DNA from: Taudactylus pleione
Taxonomy: Eukaryota; Chordata; Amphibia; Anura; Myobatrachidae
NCBI GenBank assembly: GCA_031769625.1
Contig: JAUIMM010001588.1
Coordinates: 875,001 to 939,000, forward strand
Direction of reading: 5' to 3'
DNA: 64,000 nt
The translations under genes and the position numbers were made by a program. Numbering within the stretch: position 1 is the first letter of the stretch; every line of letters begins with the position of its first letter. The notes under the pieces were generated by a model, which made no database searches, was not told the DNA's origin, and was given only the letters and a program-made list of their open reading frames with translations. This document shows, piece after piece, positions 1 to 10,551 of the stretch.

Positions 1-70
1 CCTGTTGGGATGCAGGCGTCAGCATTTTGACCACCAGGATCCCGTGCGCTGACATCCCGTACCCAACCCA
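1..70. mobile_element. end of a MITE cut by the window start
   Basis: The phrases GGGATGCAGGCGTCAG and CAGGATCCCGT resemble the terminal part of the elements at about 44,130 and 50,750 (GATGCCGG and GGATCCCGTCCGCCGG). It is read as a truncated copy of that family. Only the end is visible, so confidence is modest. Confidence 0.4.
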
Positions 71-187
71 CTTAGGAAATAGTGCATGATAAATGAGCAT
101 TTTGGTGCTATGTAAAAAATGATAGCGCTAGAGGAGATTTTAAAGCAAATGTAGTTCTACAATTTCACTTTCTTTTCTGGTTTCCAG

Positions 188-268
188 CAAACTTTGCATC
201 TTAACCTTGCGGAGGATTGCATGCAAAAGTTCAAGGGTAACCTTGAGATGCTCTGTAAAGTTGAGCAA
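188..268 (+). CDS. stxbp3: stxbp3 internal exon (first exon in window)
   Basis: This 27-codon exon follows a pyrimidine-rich tract ending in TTTCCAG and is followed by GTAAGT. It starts and ends in phase 0. The translation (QTLHLNLAEDCMQKF...CKVEQ) matches the Sec1/Munc18 family segment just before the conserved LAxGTDxxGQKVK motif, and that motif opens the next exon at 9037. STXBP3 (Munc18c) is a cytosolic SM protein that binds syntaxin-4 and controls SNARE-dependent exocytosis at the plasma membrane. By family alignment this segment lies in domain 3 of the SM fold. The N-terminal exons must lie upstream of the window. STXBP3 rather than STXBP1 or STXBP2 is inferred from the combined exon set, especially the exon at 27357. 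Confidence 0.88.
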
Positions 269-1243
269 GTAAGTATGTTTGTTGGTGAAATTGTGCTGTG
301 GACAAATGGCAGTGATTTGTATTTATTCATCCGAATATTTGTCCTATGTGTGCTCAGCATTCTGGACAAAGAAGAGAAATATACAGTGACGAAAAGCTGA
401 CAATGGCCCGATATAATGCAATTAAAGCCAAAATGCACCTCTAATACAAAGTAGTGACATAAGTTTAGTTCACTGCCAGTAGCAAATGCATAGATATAAT
501 GATATTATAGTGGTATTTCCCAGTGACTACCGCAGAGGTTTTTTTGACTTATTGGAAGAAACACAGGTTGCAGCCCTCTGCCGGGCCTCCAGATGTGGTA
601 TGCTGGTGCAGATACGAAGAATAATTGTCAAGCCAGGTCTAGTACACCAGTGGGCTGCGGAGAAGACAGGATTATCTATGAAGGGGAAGTCCAGACAGGC
701 TGGGACAGAATCAGAGCCAAATTGGAAGACAAGGGAAATGTTAGGAATATGCAGGGTCATATGTATAGGAGATAAACTGAATGCAGGACACGGCATAAAG
801 ATGGACTGGAAACCATGAACACTGGAAGTGAACCAAATACTCTGGCACAGTTCTGGGCACATATATGCCTTATATAGGCAAAGCAATTTCAAATCTGGCA
901 CCATGATATCAGTGGTAACATAACTGTCCTTTAAATTGTCAGGTGTCTACTTCTATAGTGATCTGCCTGCTGAGAGGGAGAGTTAGGTAGAGAAACCTGC
1001 AGCAGTGATAGTTGGACCTGCTATGAAGTCATCGGAGTCTACTGTACGTCGGCGTCTCCTGACGGTATGCTCCTTTTACTAGTGGACTTTAAAAGGCATA
1101 CCAGGATGTTCTTTATAAAATTTCTTGTGAAGATATGGAGCAAGGATATCAGCATCCTTGATCCAACAGCGGTCCTCAGAACTTGACCCCTTACAGTCTG
1201 CAAAGAGCTGAAGACCACCTTTGGAAATACCTGGGACTAAAAG
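269..1243. other. intron sequence, nothing recognised
   Basis: First part of the intron between exons 188-268 and 9037-9175. Short open frames occur on both strands, but none has a recognisable motif or splice-site framing. No repeat family was identified. Confidence 0.5.
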
Positions 1244-1421
1244 TAATAGCTTGCAATCTTCAGCTGCTGCGGGGATTTATGCTTCTCCCGGTATTTTTAA
1301 AGTAGCAATCATTTTAAAGGCTAAACCAACTTGGTTTAGCCTTTTAAAATTATTGCCGATTTAAAAATGCAGGGGGAGACCTGCATAAATCCTTGCAGCG
1401 GCTAAAGATTACAAGCTATTA
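1244..1421. mobile_element. 178-bp palindromic MITE
   Basis: The whole segment folds on itself. TAATAGCTTGCAATCTTCAG at the left end is matched by the complement of the right end (AAGATTACAAGCTATTA), and the centre is the palindrome GGCTAAACCAACTTGGTTTAGCC near 1,318-1,341. Arms diverge by scattered substitutions. There is no coding capacity. It is a foldback-type non-autonomous DNA element of unassigned family. Confidence 0.7.
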
Positions 1422-1740
1422 CATTTAGCCCCTGAAGTCCAAGGTTTCCTTGACCTCCTGTTCTTCCTGTTGTAAAACAAGAATAAAGGACGTAGGAGAG
1501 TTGGTGGAAGAGAGCCAGTTGATTTCCTACAGTTTCAGTAGGGAGACATGAAACTAGTTGTGTACTCTTAAGGAAGCCGGCAAATCTAAAATGGGTTAAA
1601 ATTCTTAGCAACCTCTAGGCCACTCTTACGTCAAAGGTTTTTGGGGGATAACCACACTATTTCCCAGAATTAATTTAGGAATTACTCTTCCTTTTATCAA
1701 CCAAAGACTTTTAGCAAAAATATGCTTTGGTTAACTTCTC
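1422..1740. other. intron sequence, nothing recognised
   Basis: Unremarkable intron sequence between the foldback MITE and the split SINE. No motif or repeat was identified. Confidence 0.4.
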
Positions 1741-2410
1741 GTGGTTAGCATTACTGTCTCACAGCACTGAGGGCCTGATTCAGAGCCGTCATTCGCTCCG
1801 AGCGATGTTTGCCCAATTGCGCATGCGTACGGATCGTAATACGCATGCGCGAACCAGTCAGTGCGGCCGAAAATCGTTTGTTCGCTAAATAGCGAATGCC
1901 TGCTATTTTGAGTGACAGGAGGATGCGTATGTGGGTGGTAACAGGGGAAGGTGCTTGAAAACGGGAAGTGGAGATCTGAACGCAGGCGTGCTTAAAGGTC
2001 AAAACGGGCGTTTTAAGGGTGTGCATAATTAATAAAGCAGCGTCATTGACCACGTCACTGGGTTATTTTATAGCCAGAACTGCTCGCAAGATTGTGGTAG
2101 CAAAAACCAACCACAAGAATAGCGAGCAGTTCATACGCTGGTCGATGTACTCCATTAATCTAATAAATAGCGGACATGACGTAGGATGCGAGCGGCCAGG
2201 GGGCGTATTTTTCAAAAAACGACCGCAAGTTTTGTTCGCTCGTTCAGACCTAGAGGCGTGAACAGACCGCAAAGAGCGAACGGTTCATTTGAATAGCCAC
2301 CCCTATTTTCTGGACGAGCGAGCGCTAATTGCGTCCAGCTCTGAATCAGGCCCCGAGGTCATGCGTTTACTTCCCTTTCATGGCCCATCTGTTGGGAGTT
2401 TGTATGTTCT
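1741..2410 (+). mobile_element. tRNA-derived SINE head, split by a MITE
   Basis: 1,741-1,771 (GTGGTTAGCATTACTGTCTC...) and 2,355-2,410 (GAGGTCATGCG..., GAGTTTGTATGTTCT) together reproduce the head of the SINE seen more completely at 43,768-44,085, with its A-box-like TGGTTAGCATTAC. The MITE at 1,772-2,354 interrupts it between two copies of GAG. The SINE body resumes at 7,473, beyond the second insertion. Confidence 0.72.
1772..2354 (+). mobile_element. about 580-bp MITE with GGCCTGATTCAGAG termini, 3-bp TSD
   Basis: The ends GGCCTGATTCAGAGCC and CTCTGAATCAGGCC are inverted. The element is inserted in the SINE with GAG on both sides. Internally it shares long stretches, in opposite orientation, with the copy at 23,237-23,834, such as the segment containing GTGTGCATAATTAATAAAGC. 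There is no transposase; open frames inside are fortuitous. The 3-bp target duplication fits a PIF/Harbinger-type mobiliser, which is an inference. Confidence 0.8.
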
Positions 2411-2411
2411 T

Positions 2412-4335
2412 CGTAGAGGAAGAAAAGAAGACTCTTTTTTTGGGGACACACTGTCATTTAAAACTTACCTTTATTGATCTATTAGAGATCAAACGTACTT
2501 ACTCAAAAAATAATAAACGAAAAAACATAAATCGGACCTTTGTGAAACACAATCTAGGTTTCACACCGGCACCAAAATAGACACAAAGTTAAAAATATAT
2601 TAAAATAAATATCTGGTATCTGGTGATACCTAGTAAGTATTGGACCCTTCAAGTGGCTGTATTAGATTTCTCTCCACATGTGTATTCCTGTATTGAAATA
2701 ATCAACCAATCTTTATATGTCAAGACAGAGAATGTCTCCCTGAGGTTGCCGTAATGGAACCGAATGGACGTCAAGATTGAGACATTGTCACACCATAGAG
2801 TTACCAAAAAAATATCATATCAAATGTTAACATTTGTGGTACGACAAGATATCCTGTAATAGTTGTTGTACATACAATATGACAGTTGGACGGCGGCAAT
2901 GATGTGTAAACAAACAACACAATTAACACAATAAAATAAGAGAGATTATGTGATAACAGTTGCTCGGCGGCAATATCATGGTATTTAACACTGTTCAGAA
3001 TGATCCATATTAAAAGGTAAATAAGTTCGATAGGTCAAAAAGATGTATAATTTGTAAATAAATCGTATGCTGTGTTCGTGTCTAATGCTGATATAGAAAC
3101 AGTCAATGAAAAGCGCCTGTATCAAATTGAGGGAGTGATCTGCTATTAACCATTTGCCCGTCGGCAGAGATGGTCAATGAGAGTCACGCACCTCAAAACA
3201 TGTATATAAACCAACAAAGAAAATTATCTCGCACCAATAACTATATAGATATGTTATATCAGAGAAAATGAAATATATCTTTTATTATTTCGGGCATATC
3301 AACTTCATTAGTATTATTATAATGCTTATATACATGAAGGTGCTACCTTGGAATCCTATGATCATCACAGATTGAAGAAACAAAAGAAAAAATAGGATTT
3401 TCACAGTGCACAGATGGGGTCTAAGTATCTCAGTTACAAGTGTTTCTCTGAATTTATATTAAAACATGACTTTAATTAGATATTACTTAAAATAATTTTA
3501 GTATATGGCACTAGGGGATGGAGGTTATCATGGTCCAAAATATAAGGCGAAATATTGTTAAAATAAATAGATACAGTTAGAGTGTGTATACATATGTATA
3601 AAGATTAGAAAAGTGATTAAAATTCCACCTGACGCCGAACTGTTACACGTTGTTAAATATATTATATATCCGGTACTGAAATAGGGTGACTTGTAATATA
3701 CTGATAATATCAATATTTCATTGCGCATAAAAATAATAGCAAGTAAGGGGGGAAAACAGGGAAAATGGAAGATATGTATTTTATAAAATGTTATCAGTAT
3801 AATTTTAGTACTGTTTGATCAATATCTTTCCCATTTCCACAGTATTTAAATGTTATAATGAGCAATGTTCAAAAGGCTTTGCTTTAATTCAGCAATGATG
3901 TTAAATTCCATTGCTGAGTTTCATAGTTTTTCTTTTTGTCATTGTTTTAAACCGGCTCACATCTAGAGCTTATCAGCAACTGGATTACCACACGTATTAT
4001 GCTTTGGGTATATGACATTCACAGACCTCTTAATAAGTGGTGTGGGATGTGACTGGCTGCTGGTTTCAGAGTTATTCCATGACAATTATCATAGGACTTT
4101 AATTATCTTATCCTGTAATGTTATAGCGTTATGTTAGCAAATGAGTCTGGTTTAGTATACTCGCATCTCACAATCCCAACTCTTCAAGTCAGTAATAATA
4201 TATTAACAGTATCCTGATTTATCAGTTATGTTGCCAGTAACATTACACTTATTAACACTGTGCGTCCCCCTACAATTCAATATTATGTGCACTTTGAGTG
4301 TAGCAATGTTATAACAAACAGTCTGAGCTGGCAGA
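2412..4335 (+). repeat. left arm of giant inverted repeat
   Basis: 2,412-3,105 pairs with about 6,590-7,284. 3,372-3,530 and 3,540-4,335 pair with about 4,622-5,566. For example CGTAGAGGAAGAAAAGAAGA (2,412) is the complement of the sequence ending CTCTACG at 7,284. The left interval 3,106-3,371 has no clear partner. Confidence 0.85.
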
Positions 4336-4344
4336 CTGTAAAGT

Positions 4345-4382
4345 GCCTTGATAAAGCAGCTATCGGCGAAACGCGCGTCGGC
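4345..4382 (+). ncRNA. hammerhead-ribozyme-like motif in palindrome loop
   Basis: The order is stem-I strand GCC, core TTGATAA, an imperfect stem-II hairpin (GCAG...CGGC), core GAAA, short stem III closing with GTC, and stem-I return GGC. Core positions 3 and 8 are T and A instead of C and G, but these two positions pair in the hammerhead fold, so the change is compensatory. One extra A sits at the base of stem II. Penelope-like elements are known to carry such ribozymes. Activity is unproven. Confidence 0.5.
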
Positions 4383-4621
4383 AAGCGCGCTGCCGCCGGA
4401 CTGTAGCACAACTATATGCTACACACGTTATTGATTAAATCACTTTACATATACATACCGGGCTCTAAGGGGACTTTGACTGCTTACAGCATCACACTAT
4501 TTTTGACATACAGACTGCTTTATAGTTCCGCTAGCTTAGGGAAAGCTGGGACTGTGACATGAGCATATTAAGTCAACCCAGACTGTCTGTTACAATATTG
4601 CAATACTCTAAGTGCACGCAA

Positions 4622-7284
4622 CATTGCCAGCTCAGACTGTTTGTTATAACATTGCTACACTCGAAGTGCACATAATATTGAATTGTAGGGGGACGCACAG
4701 TGTTAATAAGTGTAATGTTACTGGCAACATAACTGATAAATCAGGATACTGTTAATATATTATTACTGACTTTGAAGAGTTGGGATTGTAAGATGCGGGT
4801 ATACTAAACCAGACTCATTTGCTAACATAACGCTATAACATTACAGATAAGATATTTAAAGTCCTATGATAATTGTCATGGAACAACTCTGAAACCAGCA
4901 GCCAGTCACATCCCACACCACTTATTAAGAGGTCTGTGAATGTCATATACCCAAAGCATAATACGTGTGGTAATCCAGTTGCTGATCAGCTCTAGATGTG
5001 AGCCGGTTTAAAACAATGACAAAAAGAAAAACTATGAAACTCAGCAATAGAATTTAACATCATTGCTGAATTAAAGCAAAGCCTTTTGAACATTGCTCAT
5101 TATAACATTTAAATACTGTGGAAATGGGAAAGATATTGATCAAACAGTACTAAAATTATACTGATAACATTATATAAAATACATATCTTCCATTTTCCCT
5201 GTTTTTCCCCCCTTACTTGCTATTATTTTTATGTGCAATGAAATATTGATATTGTCAGTATATTACAAGTCACGATATTTCAGTACCGGATATATAATAT
5301 ATTTAACAACGTGTAACAGTTCGGCGTCAGGTGGAATTTTAATCACTTTTCTAATCTTTCTACATATGTATACACACTCTAACTGTATCTATTTATTTTA
5401 ACAATATTTCGCCTTATATTTTGGACCTAACTACCATTATTTTAAGTAATATCTAATAAAAGTCATGTTTTAATATAAATTCAGAGAAACACTTGTAACT
5501 GAGATACTTAGACCCCATCAGTACACTGTGAAAATCCTATCTTTTCTTTTGTTTCTTCAATTTGCACCTCAAAACATGCGTTCATAGATTCCCCTGCATC
5601 TACTGTCAGCTCCCAGAGATGGAACTGATGAGATTACAGAAAGTAACAAGAGGGAAAAAAAGGGAGAGAGGAGAGAGATCGTAGGCAATTGTACAGTCCT
5701 AAAATTCCACCTATTGGTGTAATACCCCTTTAGAAATAATGTATTATTCACAAAGGCAACAACTGTGTCCTAAAACAGGTGAATAGATATTTGATATAAT
5801 GTGCTGCTAATATGTAGGCAGTCTTAACAGTGTTAATACACTTTTTGTAAGCAGCTTAAACTCTTAGACTTCCATAGAATATTTAATCTGATGTATAGAC
5901 AATTGTTTCTTCATATATGTGTTGCATCACAACTGAATAGTATACTAATTTTTCTGTACTTAGAAGAAAAAGTAAAATGTATCTCATAAAGGTAGAGAAA
6001 GAAAGACTCCGTTCTATTCAAGTCTGGCAGAGCTGCATAAAGTATGTGCAATTGCAGTGAAGCCAGACGCCCTACTAAGAGGCACAGAGGTACAAGGCAT
6101 TTTCAGATATGGGGGAATGATTCCCTTGGTGAGGATAATGCCCAGGCAACATTAGTCATATAAAAACGAGTCATACATTTGTGCAGACTGAACTCTGTCC
6201 TGAATTATGATAGTCTTTAACTTTTTCACTGTCTCATTTGATGGTGTACATATATGCCGCGCGCTGTTTGAATTAAGGAGCCTACCACTTGCTCCTGTCA
6301 GCATAATAAGACTCTTAAAAAATTGGGGCTAAGATATCTCATGCTTTAATGCTCTGTCTACATCTCTAAATAATTGTTATGTTATTAAGATATGTACATC
6401 TTTATTTGTACACCTCTATGTATGCATACCTTTATATGCATCCATTAGTGTGCATATCTACAAGCTTAAGTACCAGTTTATCCTATAATTATATCCTGAG
6501 GTCAAAAAATATATTTTTAGTATGTACTTGATGTTATGAAAGAAAAAGAAAAAGCAGAGGAATATAAGGAGAATAAATCAATCAATTACTAAAATATCTA
6601 TATCAGCATTAGACACAGCATACGATTTATTTACAAATTATAAATCTTTTTGACCTATTGAGCTTATTTACCTTTTAATATGGATCATTCTGAACGATAT
6701 TGCTGTTAAATACCATGATATTGCCGCCGAGCAACTGTGTTCACATAATCTCTCTTATTTTATTGTGTTAATTGTGTTGTTTGTTTACACATCATTGCCG
6801 CCTTCCAACTGTCATATTGTATGTACAACAACTATTACAGGATATCTTGTCGTACCACAAATGTTAACATTTGATATGATATTTTTTTGGTAACTCTATG
6901 GTGTGACAATGTCTCAATCTTGACGTCCATTCGGTTCCATTACGGCAACCTCAGGGAGACATTCTCTGTCTTGACATATAAAGATTGGTTGATTATTTCA
7001 ATACAGGAATACACATGTGGAGAGAAATCTAATACAGCCATTTGAAGGGTCCATACTTACTAGGTATCACCAGATACCAGATATTTAGTTTAATATATTT
7101 TTAACTTTGTGTCTATTTTGGTGCCGGTGTGAAACCTAGATTTTGTTTCACAAAGGTCCAATTTATGTTTTTTCATTTATTATTTTTTGAGTAAGTACGT
7201 TTGATCTCTAATAGATTCAATAAAAGTTAAGTTTTAAACGACATAGTGTGCCCCCCCAAAAAAGTCTTCTTTTCTTCCTCTACG
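4622..7284 (-). repeat. right arm of giant inverted repeat
   Basis: Complementary to 2,412-4,335 with a few per cent divergence and small indels. The interval of about 5,566-6,590 is about 1 kb without a full counterpart on the left, so the arms are unequal. Near the loop, TGCCAGCTCAGACTGTTTGT at 4,625 mirrors the sequence at 4,306-4,332. Confidence 0.85.
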
Positions 7285-7472
7285 CATATAATCTCACTGA
7301 CTCTAGGGGAGCACCACCGGCAACAGACAAAACTGTTTATCGTCTCTAGAAACTTTTATCGTAGTAGACGAATAATTACCGATAATACATTTTCTATGGT
7401 CACACGGATTTAACGTGTAAATACCTGTGCCCAGACCAACCTCCAAAAAATATTGCACAGTTTGTATGTTCT

Positions 7473-9036
7473 CCCCATGTTTGCATGAGATTCCTTCAGA
7501 TGGTGGTGTTATGGGGAATTTTGGCTTAAGGTATCAGATCTATCCAATCATCCTGATTTGTTGAGTTATTCACTCTTAAGAGAGGTTTCTAAATCTCCAC
7601 TCTCTGCTTGTAGAAATTCTCGGTGTAGGCAGGGTAAGGAGATATAATGGAATTCAATAGACATGTAGGACACCTGCAAACAAGAAGGTTACCAAATCTT
7701 GATTTACCTTTCAGTTGCCCTGTTTCATTGTAGGTGATATGCTGTGTAGATGTTCAATTTCATAGTCTCTCTTATAAAGGAACCTGCAAAATGTTGACAC
7801 GAATTCTACCCCACAATCAGAGTGACTCTGATGTCCTCAAACAAATATTTGTGCAGAAATCCATTTGGTAATGCAGCTGTAACCATGGAAGACCAATACA
7901 ACTTAATGAATATTGGAATAACAAATAAGGAAATCTTCTCTTTATGCTGTGCTCCAGCTTGCATAACCAATGGAGTAATGCGCTATTGAATAGTGACATG
8001 CTTGATTTTACTGTATCGATAGTGGTTATAGAGATGGGATTCTCAAGAATCTGGGTGGTTAGAGTCAGCTTTGTGATGATAGCAGCATTAATGTGCCGTT
8101 GTCCAAGAAGGTGGATAATCCAGGAATTAAATGAACCAGTGGCATGATGAAGTATAATCTGAGTAGCTAGCATTACAAAGATGAATAGTAGACTGTGCTA
8201 CCTGATAGGGACTCTCTCATAAGATTCAGGGAAGGTGTTTACGACATACTCCGAGCAGATGTCCCAGTTTACCACAGTAGACACACAGATTATTTTTGAA
8301 TTGCCTCTCACATTCCTCTAGGAATAGGATGGAAATGCTCAGGTTACATGGGCTCTTTAGAAGATACCACTGGAGTTTAAAAATGGAGCACCATCTTGAC
8401 CATAGAATGATGGAACAAATCCATCTCTTGAGCGTACTCCCTGAAATGGATTTCCATTTTGTTACTTCCTTCTCTGGATGATCTTATGTCTTGTATTTCC
8501 CAAGAGGCCTTAGTTTGGTCAGACAGCTCTTCCAGAATGAGCCTTGTTATTCCACCTTAGATCTGACGCCATTATCTGCAGTGTACTGACCCACTGAGCC
8601 TTGAAAGCAAAAAATTTCATCTGAAGCTAAGGTCACAACCTTTTTTGCCAAAGATCCTTTTGAAGAACTGAAGGATGGAAGAGCAGTTATGAAAGAGGAT
8701 CGTTTTGCTCCCAAGAGTGGAAAGAATCCGCCTAAGGCTTGACTTGAAAGCAGGGAAATAATGGAAGTCACCTTTGTTTTCTCTGAATGAAATGTTCAGG
8801 TAACATCTTGAATTGAGTTGAGCATTGACTAAGAAAACCACTGTATTGCTCCCCCATCATATTTTGGCCGATCAGGTATCCAGAGGTGAGATAAGGCAGA
8901 GGGGTCACGCGTCGCCTGACCATTTGATACGTGCCGATAACATTCTCTACTTTAAAATGTGGAAGGGAAGTAGGAAAAAATATCATTTTGAGATGACTTT
9001 TTCATTGATATACAACCATGATGCTGTATTTTACAG
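7473..9036. other. SINE fragment then unclassified intron
   Basis: 7,473-7,505 continues the split SINE (CCCCATGTTTGCATGAGATT). The remainder has no identifiable repeat. 8,590-8,730 has a short open + frame (KDPFEELKDGRAV-like) that could be decayed element coding sequence, but I could not assign it. Confidence 0.4.
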
Positions 9037-9175
9037 AACCTAGCTGTGGGCACCGATGTTGATGGGCAGAAGGTGAAGGAACACATGCGTGTTCTGCTAC
9101 CAGTTTTGCTTAACAAAGATCTGGATAAATATAATAAGATAAGAGCCATACTTCTGTACATTTTTGTCGAAAATG
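9037..9175 (+). CDS. stxbp3: stxbp3 exon (SM-family domain 3 segment)
   Basis: The exon is preceded by TTTTACAG and followed by GTAAG. It starts in phase 0 and ends one base into a codon. It encodes NLAVGTDVDGQKVKEH, then MRVLLPVLLNKDL, then NKIRAILLYIFVEN. This is the hallmark SM-family stretch in which a GTDxxGQKVK motif is followed by a helix of the form KIRxxLLYIF. It joins the exon at 188-268 and the exon at 22108 without disturbing the frame. The intron upstream is about 8.8 kb and is occupied largely by a SINE with two nested insertions. No frameshift or stop is present, so the gene looks functional here. Confidence 0.93.
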
Positions 9176-9600
9176 GTAAGTAAAAAATGAAGAAGCCAGC
9201 CATCTAATTATTGGTCATGACTTACAGTATTACTGAAATTGGACTTCAGATAAGTGATGTGTTTTTGTCTGTTTTTATTTATAAATATGTAATGTCAAGC
9301 TATGAAAACCCTTGTACATGTAATGGCAATTTCTGACATTGCAGGGAAACTATGATTTAAACAAATTTTTAAAGCCGGAGCTAACCTATATTTGTTGCTG
9401 CTCCACTTCCAGACACAGCAGCCTTCCAGGATGCCACTGAAAGTAGACTAGATAATGATCTGAAGACTATCTTTACTACAACTAGTAGGGCCTTAATCTC
9501 CACCCTTTGGATTTTCCTCAGTTGTAAAGGCCCTGTACATGCAGGCATAAAAGCGTATAGCTGGTCTGATCTATGCTCTGTTTTATTCTATTCCGGTTTT
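9176..9600. other. intron sequence, nothing recognised
   Basis: Start of the 12.9-kb intron. No repeat family or motif was identified before the hAT-like fragment. Confidence 0.4.
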
Positions 9601-9611
9601 TGGCCAACTCT

Positions 9612-9965
9612 GTAGCCCAAGCATGTCAAACATGCGGCCCGAATAAACATTTTATGAGGCCCGACAGTGTGGGCTCACATATGCGGCCCACACCCCTGCC
9701 ACGGCAGTGTTTACTTTATTTAAAGCTGGCAACGCTGTACTCTGAAGCGATCAGAAGCCTCTGATCGCTTCAGAGGCCAGCTTTCCCAGTAATGCACCAC
9801 GCGGGTGACGTCATGTCATGACGTCTCCCGTGATGAGAGGAGCCCACGCCTGCTGCTCTGGATCTAACTAGATCCAGGCAGCGTCTACGCAGGACGGTGG
9901 GAGTGAAGACGGCGTGGACTGGAGTGGTACCGAGCGGGCCATCGTCAAGAAAGGTAAATACTGCA
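9612..9965. mobile_element. possible hAT-type non-autonomous fragment
   Basis: TAGCCCAAGCATGTCAAACA followed by TGCGGCCCG, with further CGGCCC repeats near 9,680, resembles the 'gtcaaac..gcggccc' ends of hAT-type elements common in vertebrates. An internal inverted pair (GAAGCGATCAGAAGCCTCTGATCGCTTC) occurs at 9,742-9,772. The far end could not be placed. Confidence 0.4.
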
Positions 9966-10019
9966 CAGGTGAGTGGGGCCTGTTCTAGACAAAGTGGGGG
10001 TACAAACTTAAAAACTAGC

Positions 10020-10551
10020 GAAATAGACTTTAGGGGGGTCTGCAAGTAGGGGTGAGGTGATTTTTTGGATTGCAGGTGCTTGCTGAAGGTACGTTTCTGG
10101 CGGCACTTAAAACTTCACTTTAGTGATTTTAAACCATGCTTGCACCCATTTTCAAGTACCCCAAATTTGACAGAACTACTTATTTTCTAAAGTAAAAAAG
10201 AAAAACTGCTTAATGCTATTCTTCAACACTTATGCAAAGTCGCTATATAGAGGCAATTGAGAGCACTTAAGTACCCCAAATAGCTCCAGGGGGGCTAATC
10301 GGGGACATCTATACTGATTCCCAATGTTAGTGCATCTTTTGGGGGGTGTCAGGCTGATTTTCACAATTTTTGACAGCACTTTTCGCCTGTTCGAGTTTCG
10401 CCGGGACGCGTTTTCACGTCCTTTGGAATTGAATACGGCGAATAGCTGGGCCAGGTACGATAAGTTTCCACGGCTAAAACATGCAAAGTCGCCGAAAAGT
10501 GTGGCACGCAAAAATGTATCGCAGATGCAAAACTAATTGAATACGGCCCTT
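10020..10551. mobile_element. diverged copy of the TATTCAAT / ATTGAATAC MITE family
   Basis: It ends at CTAATTGAATACGGCCC and contains ACCCATTTTCAAGTACCCC and ACTTTTCGCC blocks like those in the copies at 29,827-30,652 and 36,796-37,654. The left end is not clear. Confidence 0.55.

Larger units (their letters stand above)
2411..7458. mobile_element. 5.05-kb near-palindromic element with 14-bp TSD
   Basis: The 14-mer AGTTTGTATGTTCT occurs at 2,397-2,410 and 7,459-7,472, immediately flanking the insert, and the SINE sequence resumes after the second copy. The insert is mostly two inverted arms (see the arm entries) around a spacer that carries a hammerhead-like motif at 4,345-4,382. About 170 bp at the right end, beyond the arm, is single-copy. 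No ORF with recognisable protein similarity is present. A 14-bp duplication is typical of target-primed insertion, and the hammerhead-like loop suggests Penelope-like ancestry. Both are inferences. Confidence 0.7.

Noticed and set aside
1751..2053. 100-codon minus frame similar to a frame at 23,477
   Set aside because: The similarity reflects two copies of one MITE; no transposase motif.
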